NCBI GenBank assembly: GCA_014281115.1
Contig: JACONQ010000006.1
Location: forward strand, 2,604,001-2,668,000
From: Laburnicola sp. R22_1
Lineage: Eukaryota; Ascomycota; Dothideomycetes; Pleosporales; Didymosphaeriaceae
Length of the DNA stretch: 64,000 bases
Direction: 5' to 3'
Both the position numbers and the translations under genes were made by a program. Shown one piece after another: positions 1 through 10,589 of the stretch; the first letter of the stretch is position 1; every line of letters starts with the position of its first letter. The notes beneath the pieces were generated by a model that worked only from the letters and a program-made list of their open reading frames with translations, made no database searches and was not told where the DNA came from.

Positions 1-1205
1 TATAAGTGTCTATAATAGTAGTAGCTTACTCTATTTAGGTTTGTATAATAGTCTAACTAGCTTAGGTATTTTTAAAATTAGCCTTAGTGTTTGCATATAA
101 GGAGTTAAGTAAGCTAGCAAAGGTAGTAATATATAAGTAATATCTATATTATCTTATACTACTTTATATAGTTTACTAGCACTTATAGCTCTAGTATCTA
201 TTCTTAATATAATACTTTTTTTTCTTAGGACTGTAATAAGCTCTCTCCTAAACGCATAGTTAAACTTTAAAAAATAGTGTTCTTCCTATTCTTTAAAGTC
301 TTCCTAGAATAATTCTAAAAAGGCTGTCCCTTTTAGTATAATATATAATAATTAGTAATAGTATATACTACGTAGCTAACCCTTTGTATTAATATCTTAA
401 AACGCTTTTCTGTATATATAACAGTAGGAGATATATCTACTATTATTGTAATATTTTTATTAGAAATCCCTTAGTCGTAAAAAAACTATACTACGTACAA
501 TTATATTTCTAATAAAAAGAAATTATCTACTAAGTTAATCTTATCCTTCTAGTACTTTGGTCTTATTTCCTTGCGCAGTGTTACCTCTAATATTCCTATC
601 CCTTTAGTATACTTATTATATAGTCTAGTATATTTAGGCATATTAGTATTATCTTATAAAGTAGAGGTAATAAAGGCGGGGACTTTGTGCAAAGTAGTAG
701 TAGGGGTAGTTAATATATAACTAGTTTGTTTAATAAGTTAGTTATATAAAGAATTGCGCTTTATTAGAGTTTATTATTATCTAACTATATATTTATATAG
801 TTACTAGTAGTATATTTAGTACACTATCTTCTCTTAAATCTTATATAGTAGTAATATCTACTTACTAACTTAATAAAAGAGTTAATCTACTATTCCTATA
901 GATAGGAATAGATTTTATACATCTTATATAATTACTTTCTTTATTTTATATAGTAGTAATAGTTACTTACTAACTTTATAAAGGTTTTATCTGCTATTCT
1001 CTTACGTATAAAGAATAGGATATAATAAAACAAATTATATAGCTAATAATAACTTATATAATCTATCTTTACTCTTGCTAATTTGTAGTTAAAGGTTAGT
1101 TAACTACTAATTAGTGTTAAATAGACTCTATAGCTAGCTATATAGATATTAATATCTAATACTCTATATTAGCAAGTGTAAAGGGTGTATAGGATAATTA
1201 TACAA

Positions 1206-1600
1206 GAAAAGGAAATAATATAATAAAACTAACTTAGTATTAATTACTTATCTCTAGAGAGGGTGCAAATAGAAAAGAGAAGATTCTATAGCATATAGGC
1301 CGCAGCGTACAGACATTACGTAATCCCGATATAATACTATTGTGCGGCAATATTAAAATCTTAATACCCTTAGGTGCCCTTGTCCGTATAGTGTATAGAC
1401 AAAAAGGAAATAATGTAATAGAACTAACTTGGTATTAATTACTTATCTCTAGAGAAGGTATAAATAGAAAGGAGAAGATCCTATAGCGCATAGGCTATAG
1501 CGCACAGACATTATATAATCCCTATATAATGCCATTGTGCGGCAATATTAAAACCTTAATACCCTTAGGTGCCCTTGCCCGTACGGTATACAGACAAAAA
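1206..1600. repeat. 195-bp direct tandem duplication
   Basis: Two copies of the same sequence follow each other directly. Landmarks such as TTACTTATCTCTAGAGA, TTGTGCGGCAATATTAAAA and CCCTTAGGTGCCCTTG recur about 195 bases apart. The copies differ mostly by C/T and G/A changes, so duplication preceded or accompanied RIP. No coding potential is evident. It could be part of a longer element whose ends are lost. Confidence 0.8.
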
Positions 1601-1634
1601 GATATAATGAATATTATAATTTATTATACTAAGA

Positions 1635-1842
1635 TATTTTTACGCTCTTTTTATTTACTAAGTAAAAGAGTCTACTTTTTTAAAAATAATAGCCTTTATT
1701 ATATTACTTTTAAGAAATTAATTCAATACTATATAGTATTATATTATCTATCTAAAGGTAGAATAACAAAGGCTTTTATCTTAAATAATATAATAAAAAA
1801 GTAAAGCCTTCTACTTAGTAAATAAAAAGAGTGTAAAAAGAT
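1635..1842. mobile_element. Foldback MITE, copy 1
   Basis: The two halves are near-complementary. The left half begins TTTTTACGCTCTTTTTATTT and the right half ends with its complement (AAATAAAAAGAGTGTAAAAA). The terminal inverted repeats run about 100 bases on each side, so the whole 208-bp unit could fold into one hairpin. It has no coding capacity. The same ends recur at 1931-2140, 4006-4098, 31574-31672, 53208-53256 and 63982-64000, which makes it a dispersed family. Confidence 0.75.
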
Positions 1843-1930
1843 AATTATAAAAAAAGCGTGTTTAAACTACTAAGCAAGCTTCGTAGTCTTAGCACGAGGC
1901 AATGTAATAGTATATACTAAATATAATTAC

Positions 1931-2140
1931 TTTTTATACTCTTTTTATTTACTAAGTAGAGGGCTTTACTTTTTTATATTATAGAATTTAGAATAAAAGT
2001 CTTTATTATTTTATACTTAGTATGCGTTATTAAATTAACTACTTAGAGGTAACATAATAAATATTTTTATCTTAAATAATATAATAAAAAAGGTAAAGTC
2101 CCTTACTTCGTACTAGTAATTAAAAAGAGCGTAAAAAGAT
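1931..2140. mobile_element. Foldback MITE, copy 2
   Basis: This is a second near-palindromic unit of the same family as 1635-1842. The left end is TTTTTATACTCTTTTTATTT and the right end is the matching complement ending GAGCGTAAAAAGAT. It lies only 15 bases left of the pogo element that starts at 2156. It has RIP-type C/T differences from copy 1. Confidence 0.75.
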
Positions 2141-2155
2141 AATATTTAGTATATA

Positions 2156-4003
2156 ACGTATTGGACCACCGAGCTAGTCAGACTACTAAGCTGGTTAGTT
2201 TTGCCAAGATTATTACCACCACACTTTTCTAATAATGTCTTAATAACACAACACGTTATTATCTAATAAAGAAGGCAAAGTTAATCTTGTCCTTTAAGCC
2301 TATTAAGAAAAGTAATTTTTAAGCCTGTAATGCGCCACTAATGCGTATAATATCTTAAGATCTACTCTTACTAATTAATATAACAGAATTTAATCTAGAG
2401 TAAATACCTACCCTAATATAGGCCTTCTTACTATAGCTAAAGAGTAGATACTTATCTAATATATTCTTAACTTTAATTTGTAAGAATTTACGCCCTAGTA
2501 TTATAAGATAGAAAATATAGCTAATAAACTACTAGCTATTAGGCATAAAGGCCCTATAGGTATAAATTAGGGTAAACACTTTATATCGCGTACATCTAAG
2601 CTAAAAATAGCCTAGAATTAAGCAAAGGATTAATAGAGAATATAATAGAAAGATTTAGAGATAATAAATACATAGTTTTAGGTTATAGAGGATATAAAAG
2701 CTAACTATAGTATACTAGATAAGAATGTCTACAACTTTAATAAGATAGGCTTCTAGATAGAAGTTATTAGCTTAATAAAAGTTTTAATAGGTTTGGAAAG
2801 ATATGCTTAACTAATAATAGTTTAACTAGGCAATTAGGAGTAGGTAATAGTTATCTAAAGTATCTACGCTACTAACTATACTGCCTTACTATTTATTATC
2901 TATAAACGGCGAGTTTATATCTTAGTGTAGTATAAAAAGGCTAATATTCCCTATAATTAGAAGCTATCTATCTCTAATAATAGCTAGATAAATAACAAAC
3001 TTAAAGTTATATAGTTAAAGCACTTTAACGTGTATATAAAGACGCGCTAGATAGGGTTATAGAGGCTACTAATTCTAGATAGCTATAAAAGCTACTAATT
3101 CTAGAATTTTAAAAACTACTATCTAGAATAAAAGATCCTAACGCTTTATATGCTAGCGCATTTATTATATATTCTTTAGCTACTTAATATAGTTTATTTT
3201 ACACTACTAAAGCTAAAGTACTTCTAATATATTTAAGACTTAGTAAGAAAACGTATCTACTATATTAATAAAGAAGGCTTTCTTCTAGCCTTTTGCGATG
3301 CGTTTTTTAATATATTTATACTAGAAAACTATAAAAAGGCTGTTAAGATATTTAGCCTTATTCTATTAAGCCTAGGTATAGTGCTAGATCACCTAGATGT
3401 GCAATTACGCATCCTACTAGAATAACTCCTCCTTAAGGCACTCTAGTAGTCTAAAACCCTAAGTAACACAGCCAAACTTAGGTTCTAGATAAAATTAGTA
3501 ATAGAATTTATTAGAAAATTACCTACTACTATCCTTAATAGGCTTGCGTAGCTTATAAAGGGTGCTAAAACTTTTATACACTAAAGTATATTAATAATAA
3601 GCTAAATTATAAAACTATATAGGTAAATAAAAGTATTAACTAAGTAAAAATTACGCAAAAAAAGTAGATCTAGTAAGAAGGCATTTTAGACTTTAGATAG
3701 GTAGTAAATTAGGTAACTATAAGTCTATCTATAAGGGCAAATTTATCTAAGAAGGCGCGTAGTAGTAGTGCCTCTAGAGAGGCACCTTTAATATAACGCT
3801 AATATAGTAAGTGTAAAGGGACTAGGTATAATATAAGAATCTATTAGAAGGCTAAAGAGTTATTTTCTAAATTAGATATTACGCTTATAGAGATATTTTT
3901 AGATAGTGTTAGTAGTAATAATACTAATAGGAAATCTTAAGTTATTATTGCCAAGAAAAACTAACTAGCTTAGTAGTCTAACTAGCTTAGTGGTCTAATA
4001 CGT
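2156..4003 (+). mobile_element. Decayed pogo/Fot-type DNA transposon P1
   Basis: Terminal inverted repeats of about 55 bases begin ACGTATTGGACCACCGAGC at the left, and the complement closes the right end at 4003. Differences between the two ends are C/T or G/A. Both ends are flanked by TA (2154-2155 and 4004-4005), the target duplication of Tc1/mariner/pogo elements. The 1,848-bp body matches the transposase region of P2 (4138-6351) codon by codon but carries dozens of TAG/TAA stops. It cannot encode a protein now. Confidence 0.85.
2235..3945 (+). pseudogene. Pogo/Fot-type transposase relic of P1
   Basis: The relic starts at an ATG that aligns with the start of the P2 transposase (Met-Ser-x-x-His near the N-terminus). 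It follows the same order: N-terminal helix-turn-helix region, then the DDE core, then a basic C-terminus. Many CAG and TGG codons have become TAG, and the frame is broken throughout. The boundaries are approximate and the product is inferred from similarity to P2 and to the family. Confidence 0.7.
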
Positions 4004-4005
4004 TA

Positions 4006-4098
4006 GTATTAAAGTAACTATCTAGAAGTAGAATAATAAAGGCTTTTATCTTAAATAATATAATAAAAAAGTAAAGCCCTTTATTTAATAAATAAAAA
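4006..4098. mobile_element. Foldback MITE, right-half fragment
   Basis: This sequence (with AATAATAAAGGCTTTTATCT and the terminal AAAGCCCTTTATTTAATAAA stretch) matches the right half of the foldback family. It sits between the two pogo elements P1 and P2. Its left half is missing, perhaps lost when P1 inserted, because it begins right at the TA flanking P1. Confidence 0.6.
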
Positions 4099-4137
4099 TG
4101 CAAATTATATAGTAACTAAATAATAATTATTAAGCTA

Positions 4138-6351
4138 ACATATTCTATTAGTAGTCCGAACAGATTAGTTTGCCGGATAGTTTTTCTTAGCAACTTCGAG
4201 ATCTCTTATAACTTATTATAAAACACTACTAACGTTACTTTATAGTAACTTATAATAACCTACTATAACTTATAATATACTAAGTTACTATTTAATCTAC
4301 TTTTTATATTATGTAGCCTCTTTACGCGGCTACTACAGCCGCGCAAAGCTAAGGAGTCTTTCTTAGTAATACGAACTTATAATAAGACTCCCTATAATAT
4401 ATAATATATTATCTACCATACTATACGTAGGTAATATATAGTATACTTATTGTGATTTATAGTAAAGCATACTATATCTTAAGTAGTACTTTATTTAATT
4501 TTTAGTTACTAAGTACGTACTATTATAAGATAAAGTTAACCCGTTATTTTTAGCCTTATAGTAACCTATAATAAAATTACTCTAATTTACTATTAACACT
4601 ATCTAAAAATAAGCCGCTAAGGGTAATATCTAACTTCTTCTCTATCTCTTTATCTATCTAATAGGTCCTTAAGTTGTGCCTAGGCTCTTCGCACCTTCTA
4701 TAGCGGCGTTGTGTTAAGGGATCTACGTCTCTCTCACCACTACCTCGCGCCCTTTTTAATAACTTCACTCTAATAGAAGGGCTTTCTACTTCTAAATCTG
4801 CTCTATAAGCAAAGCCTAGCGTCCTACCTTTCTAAATGCGCTTTCTTTTACGCGTTTTTCGCTTTGTTAGAACCTTAATTTGCTTCTTAAGTTTCTTAAT
4901 ATAGGTCTCTTAAAGTACACTATAGTAGAGCATAAGTTTAGCACCTTTTATAAGCTGTGAGTAGCTCGATTTAGTATTAGGTAGAGACCGAATAAAAGAG
5001 TCGCGTACGAGCTTTGACTAGGATCTAAACTTAAGGGTATTGCTTAGGGTCCTGGCTTGCCATAGTGTATCTAGTGGGGTACCCTGAGGTGGAGTGTGAA
5101 TACGCATATTAAGGCGATCTACTACTACTAACACATCTAAAGGAACAAGCCTAGAGGCCTTAAAGGCTTTCTTGCAGTTTTCTAATATAAACATATTAAA
5201 AAACGCGTTGCGAAAGGCTAGTAGGAAGCCCTCTTTGTTAATATAAAAGACGCGTTGGCGCGCTAAGTTCCGCACGCGCTAGGAGTACTTTAGCTTTAGT
5301 GGCGCAAAACAGACCACATTAAACGGCTAGAGGATATAAGATAAGTGCGCTGGCATACAAAGTATTAGGATCTTCTGTTCTAGGCAATAATCCTTAAAAT
5401 CCTAGGAGTGGTGGCTCTTATAGCCGTCCAGAATAAGTAACCTCCATAACCCCACTATGCGCGGCCTTGTATACGCGTTAAAGTGCTTTAACCACGCAAC
5501 TTCAAGCTCGCTGTTAGTCCAGCCGGTCTTAGAGACTAAGAGCTTCCAATCGCGGGGGATACTGGTCTCCTCATACCACGCTGAGATGTGGACTCGCCCT
5601 TTGTAGATAATAAAGGGCGGGGCAGCATACCTAGCAGCGCAAATACTCTGAATTACTATAACCTACTTGCGGTTGCCTAGCTAAACAAGCGTAGGTTAAG
5701 AACGTCTTTCTAAACTAGTTACAACCTTTATTAAGCCAATAACTCCTATCTAGAAGCCTGTCTTATTAAAGTTATAGATATCTTTATCCTGCACTCTAAA
5801 CTTAGCTTTTGTGTCCTCCACTAGCTGAAACTACGCGTTTATAACCTCTAGGTCTTCCTATTGTATTCTCTGTTAGTCCTTCGCTCAATTAAAAGCCATT
5901 TTAAGCTCAGGTACGCGCTTTACAAAGCGCTAAGCCTAGCATTGTCCTACAGGGTCTCTATGCCGCGCAGCTAGCAGTTTATTGGCCATATCTTCCACCT
6001 TACCTAGCTGGGGTGCAAATCCTCGCGAATCTAGGTCAAGGATATACTGTATAAGCGTCTGCTCTTCAGTTGTGGTAAGCTTTGCCATGCCTAATCGTGT
6101 ATCTGCTTGGGCGGTGATTCTGTTAATTTGATCGCTTAGTGTAGACTTTAGGATATTATATGCTGCAGCAGCGCATCGCAGGCTTGAAATTTGCTTATTC
6201 TAATAGGCGTGAAGGGCAAGCTCAATTCTGCCTTCTTAATTAGATGATAACGCGTCGTGTTGTTGAGACATTATGATTCATAGTGAAGTGTTGTGGTCTT
6301 GGCAAAAACTGTCCGGCGGACTGATCTGTCCGGGCTACTGATAGAATATGT
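4138..6351 (-). mobile_element. Decayed pogo/Fot-type DNA transposon P2
   Basis: Inverted repeats begin ACATATTCTATTAGTAG at 4138, with the complementary end at 6351. They differ by C/T changes, and each is flanked by TA (4136-4137, 6352-6353). The 2,214-bp element codes on the minus strand. It is less decayed than P1: most transposase blocks can still be read, with about 20 stops, nearly all TAG. Its terminal repeats differ from those of P1, so the two belong to sister families with related transposases. Confidence 0.88.
4600..6271 (-). pseudogene. Pogo/Fot-type DDE transposase relic of P2
   Basis: It begins with ATG at 6271. Recognisable blocks in order are an N-terminal helix-turn-helix region (AAAAYNIL...STLSDQINR), the second DNA-binding part (LDSRGFAPQ), the DDE core, and a C-terminal block typical of Fot/pogo transposases (AFxNMFILENCKKAFKASRL, then a TPP motif, then LIKGAK). 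The first and third catalytic positions read Asn (YNFNKTGF and PFNVVCFAP) where the family has Asp. The second Asp survives in LLILDGYKSHH. Stops are mostly TAG in place of CAG or TGG. The longest open piece is 5018-5275. Confidence 0.82.
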
Positions 6352-6786
6352 TAATTATTATTGTTAAGCGCGGGGGGCCGTGCCGAGCGCGGCCATTTTG
6401 TTGAAAATATTGCTGTTAGGGTTAAGTAGGCGATCCCTGGTTGTAAATATTGATCGAAGGTTAGTTTGATCGACAATAGTGGAGATGGTGTAAAAAAAGA
6501 GCTTCCTTGTAAAGTTGAACTGTAATATATTGCAAAGGCAAACGAGTGTAGCCTCGCAAAGACATGAAACTTCGTACATCTACTCTCAAGTCAAGACATG
6601 TTCGTTATTGCATCATGTGCACAGAGCCGCCCTTCGCACTGGGTATCCTAAACCTGCTCCCAATGTTGTGTGAAAGCCCCTTAACCCGTCACCATAAAGC
6701 GTACAGTTAAGAATAACCCAAGAGCCCTGAGCGGTGGGTTGGAGTATTAATATTACTCACGACCTCGTTAAGCCAGGCCGTAAACA
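6352..6786. other. Intergenic, repeat edge to first gene
   Basis: Composition changes here from AT-rich to balanced. A 71-codon open frame on the minus strand (6364-6579) has no recognisable domain or splice context, and I do not call it a gene. The rest probably holds the 3' end and downstream region of the rhodopsin-domain gene. Confidence 0.5.
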
Positions 6787-8426
6787 TTATCGACGCTCAA
6801 AGAGACTCGGAAACCGCATGCTCCGAATGCTGTTGGGAGTCTTCGGTGTTTTGGGTGTTTTGGGTGTTTTGGGCGTTTTGGGCGTTTTGGGCGTTTTGGG
6901 GGGTTGTTTTGTCGTTCTGTCCGCGACAGAATTGTTGCGCGACACTAAGGGCAGCGGAGTAGGCGGAAGTGCTTTCATGCGAGAATCACGGGAGCCCCGG
7001 GAATCACGGAAAGCGAGCAGCGGACTTTGTAGGTAGAATTCTACCGACGCTTTCCGAAACGGGAGCTCTTCGATGCTCATATGAGTCTTGCGCCAACTGC
7101 TTTTGTGGTTTAGCGTAGGCACAGGCGACGGACTTGGGTTCTTGTAGTGGGATAGTGCGCTGGGTGTACCGATCGTTATTCGCTCGTTGAGTTCGACAAA
7201 GGTGTAGTGGCGGTAAATAGCGTAGAAGCTGGACATGCAGGGGACCATCAGACTAATGGCAACTTCCAAGATGCTTTAATGGGGTTAGCGACGCTTCACG
7301 ACTTTGTTGTGTCGATACACTTACAGAGCCACGGTAGTGGGTATCGAGTACCCAGTGATATCAACATCGTGATATGACTTGATCCGATACACAAGACCCA
7401 AGATGCTGCATATAGAAGCGCTTCATGCGGTCAGTTAAGAGTTACAAACACATTGCAAAATTTGACTTACATGATTCCCACAAAATGCATAAGGTAGATG
7501 ACACGCCTTTCCTTCGCAGTGACGTTCATTGACGGACTCAAGATGAGTGTAGCGATTACGAGGTAAAGGTCGACAAGTGCGTTGATCAGCGCCATAAGGA
7601 TCCCGACCGCCATGTTGGCTCCTCCAGGCCCAGAGCACGTCTTCTGCCGGAAGCCGTTGACGTAGGAGTTCAAGTCTGAATCCGGGGTCGGAGCGCATGC
7701 GATGGAGGTTGTGCAAGTATAGAGCGAGAAAATCAAGCCAGTGGCGACAATGAGAACGTATGCAGTGTTCTTGAACCATCGAGTCGTGCGGAAAACGTGG
7801 ACCAAATGCGCGAACACCATTGTCTTGCTGATCCAGAGCACCAGGCCTGTGAAAATAGCGAATGTATGAAGCCGCTAGGCCTTGATTAGCACACCGTCAA
7901 AGTATTGACCGGGATACATACAAGCATCCAAGCCTTCGTCAAGTTTAACGCATCAATATCCCAAACATGATAGCCATAGGATTTAGCGATCGTCACTTGA
8001 AATTGAATGAGCAGGAACCACAATAGCGGTCGTGTAAAAGACTTACGAGGTATCGAAAACGAAATGAATGCCACTCCAACCACCTTGAAAAATATGAACA
8101 CCGAGCACGAGGCCACATTACGGACAGCAGCTTACCAGTGCAAAGCAGAAAAAATCTGGGTTTAGTCAGTAAGGGTAACATGTCCATGCATCGTAGGGCA
8201 CACACAGTCTTGGAAAGTCCATTTTCTGGCAAGGAATCGCGCATATAATCGAGCAAACGCACAAAGGAAAACTAACGGTAGACACACGCCCGCGGCGACT
8301 ACCACGGGCAAGCCCAGAGATCCCGGCCCATCGAAGTTGGATGAGACACTCTATAAAGAATTAGCACTGTATTTAGTAGGGAGAGCTAGCACATACAGGA
8401 GGAGGTGGGCGCAAAGGAGATGCCAT
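6787..8426 (-). CDS. Fungal rhodopsin-domain integral membrane protein
   Basis: This eight-exon gene encodes 417 residues. Exons by phase: 8426-8397, 8350-8206, 8155-8136, 8083-8047, 7995-7918, 7846-7471, 7405-7325, 7273-6787. It matches the fungal rhodopsin-domain family (SAT4-type): about seven hydrophobic helices, with the family pattern YGYHVWDID, then WISKTMVFAHLVHVFR, then a Cys-containing extracellular loop (CAPTPDSDL ... KTCSGPGGANM), then VDLYLVIATLIL and a final helix EVAISLMVPCMSSFYAIYR. Members are plasma-membrane proteins; one was linked to CFEM effectors, but their biochemical role is mostly unknown. The cytosolic tail ends with about eight Lys-Thr-Pro repeats. The start was chosen because ATG at 8426 plus a 46-bp intron gives MASPLRPPPP running straight into the first helix. 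All phases agree, so the gene looks intact despite being next to a repeat island. Confidence 0.85.
6846..6901. repeat. 9-bp minisatellite coding for Lys-Thr-Pro repeats
   Basis: The unit GTTTTGGGT/C repeats about six to seven times in tandem on the plus strand. On the minus strand it is translated as Pro-Lys-Thr inside the C-terminal tail of the rhodopsin-domain protein. Because the unit is 9 bp, copy-number changes keep the reading frame. Confidence 0.9.
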
Positions 8427-10589
8427 GGGCGCATCCCACGACCGCGCAACCTACGCAGAACTGGACCTGACGAGCAACCAAGGACAGAGTTGCAGGGCCG
8501 GTGGTTAAGTAGGTACACGGCGTAGGACACTAGTGGCGACACTGTCCTACTACACGGGGCGACCTAACATCGGGGCCGCGCTGCGAGACAACCATTGTGA
8601 TAGAAATCCAAGTCGAAGCCTCCAGCGCAAGACGGAGTACGGCAAGGCTAGGGCCATGGTTCGCGTGCTGGGCCAGCAACTAGTCCACGGACCCACCATG
8701 CCGGATGGCGCAACGTGCGATTCGACGAACGGACAACGATCTCAATACACAAGCCAGGGATGGTTCCAGGTCGGTTATCTACCCCGCTCGACCTTTCACG
8801 CTGCAGTCCGTACCGGGGTATCCCACCCATGTGCTTTGCAGGCCGTCTTCTAGCACCTGATGAGTGACTCCTGCTAACAGTTCCGAAGCTTCTCTGACAA
8901 CTTGGAAGGGGTTGCATTTTGCATCCGTAGAACGTTGCTCTCCCCCACTTTTTCCATGTTGAACCCCGATATTAAACCAGATGCGACTGGACTATCTCTT
9001 TCTAGTCAGGCACAGTTAAACGCCGAAGGATGCTCCCGGATCAGGGGCCATCAAACATCATCCTGGCCCCTGCTAAGGGCACCAATGACATGCCGAGGCA
9101 AACTGTTTCGGTGGCCCACCTGTACGTCCAGGGCCCAGGCAATAAATGCAAAAATCCAAACCGAACTTCGCCGCTGCATCTCCATCAATCTGTTACGCTG
9201 CCCGACATGGGGCAATTCCTAGTAAGCGTGAAGGCGAAAGGTGCGTGGCCATGCCTGCTCTGGTGCCTGACAGCGAACGGCGAGCGCAGCACTGCGCACT
9301 CGGCGGCGAGTGCAGGCACAGAGTGAGATAAGAACGATCAGGCGTCCTTCGACGATGCAGCTCGTCTCGTCCGCTGAAGCCTTTTCAGTCCAGCAGATGC
9401 AGTGGAGTTCCGTGGAAGTCCCGTTGGATGAACTTCGGTGAAGGTGTGACACTGGCCGGTGAACTCAGTGAAAAGTCAAACTCTAACTGTGGACAAGCCA
9501 TTTGGGGTTTCAAGGCAATAGTATGCTCGATGCCAGATGGACCGGATGGGTAGGTAGATGAGATGGATGGCAAACCTAGAACCTTGAGTAATCCCGAGGT
9601 CGTGATCAGCACACGCCGGCGGGGCGGTGCACGGACCAGTCGTCCGTTCCTTCTCGAGCTGACACCCCTCGCCTTGTATGAAGAGCTGCACATTACCTAT
9701 CATCGGCGCACACCTCTGAACGCTCGCCGACCATGAATTGAATGGGCTGCTCACTTACCTCGTCTTAGCTTTTTTATGCGACTCCCTCTGATTCTTCGCC
9801 TGATACAAAAAGCAATGGAATATTGCGACGGGATTAGAGAAACACCTAGGGCACTCACTACGATCGAGAGACGGAGATATATCTATTGCAGTCTACCATA
9901 CGCGCGCAGCCATTTGCTGATGTCAACCCCACAGGCTCTAAGAAATTGTAAATGAATTGAGGATCTGAAGCTCCAGTGTAACATGCACAGGTAAAACTCT
10001 TCGCACATACCTTAGGTACCTGACCGCGGAAATAAAAAATGCACAGAGCGAGCATCTGCAGACTTCAATCTACATCATTCCTCACGAGCAGCTAACCTGC
10101 ATAAGGTAAAACTTTATTCTACAGTCACAAAATAAAGTTGCTAACCAGGGGTTCCGGCACATTCGTACCGTCACAACCTCACTCAATCTGACTCATTTTC
10201 GCTAACATCCCCATCAGGACTGAGTCCAGTCAAAATTCGTCAATTTGACAGTAATTGCGCGATCTGGAGCCAGTATGGGTTTACACCACATCAAAGCGCC
10301 CCTAGTCAAAAAATATCCTACACGCAAAAGTCGCACGGGAGGCTATGCACGCTCGATTATATCCTTATGGAGGTTTGATGACAGTGAGTCAAGTTGACTG
10401 CATTGCCGTATACGCATTTCTTCTCCGCTTCTCATTCAGTACTCGGGCCTAATAGCTAGATTTTCGGGAAAATGCGCACGGGCTCTCCTCGATCTCTATG
10501 CGCAGTCAAATCATTACAGTTCGCGCGATGATAAATAGTTGGTATGGGCACCGCCATGTAGTGGTCACAATCACGCCGTCACCAACCCA
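8427..10589. other. Long intergenic region, no supported gene
   Basis: Balanced base composition. Several open frames of 60-106 codons lie on both strands (for example 8533-8853 and 9385-9693), but none has a recognisable domain, a convincing ATG context, or splice partners that extend it. It holds the 5' regions of two divergent genes, 6787-8426 (minus) and 10590-12637 (plus). A GATAAATAG motif about 60 bases before the esterase ATG could be its TATA-like element. Confidence 0.4.

Larger units (their letters stand above)
1..2155. repeat. AT-rich RIP-decayed repeat island, left edge
   Basis: This stretch is very AT-rich and packed with TpA (tata, ctag, tag), unlike the roughly balanced composition after position 6352. 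Every long reading frame is interrupted, mostly by TAG or TAA. This is the pattern left by repeat-induced C-to-T change at CpA. Inside it I can resolve a 195-bp tandem duplication and two foldback elements, listed separately. The first 1,200 bases hold no gene or repeat I can name. Confidence 0.75.

Noticed and set aside
1529..1804. 91-codon AT-rich frame
   Set aside because: It runs through the tandem repeat into a foldback MITE; composition explains the long frame.
8533..9754. Several 77-106 codon frames in the gap before the esterase
   Set aside because: No domain, no signal peptide, starts mostly at non-ATG codons, and no splice pair extends them.
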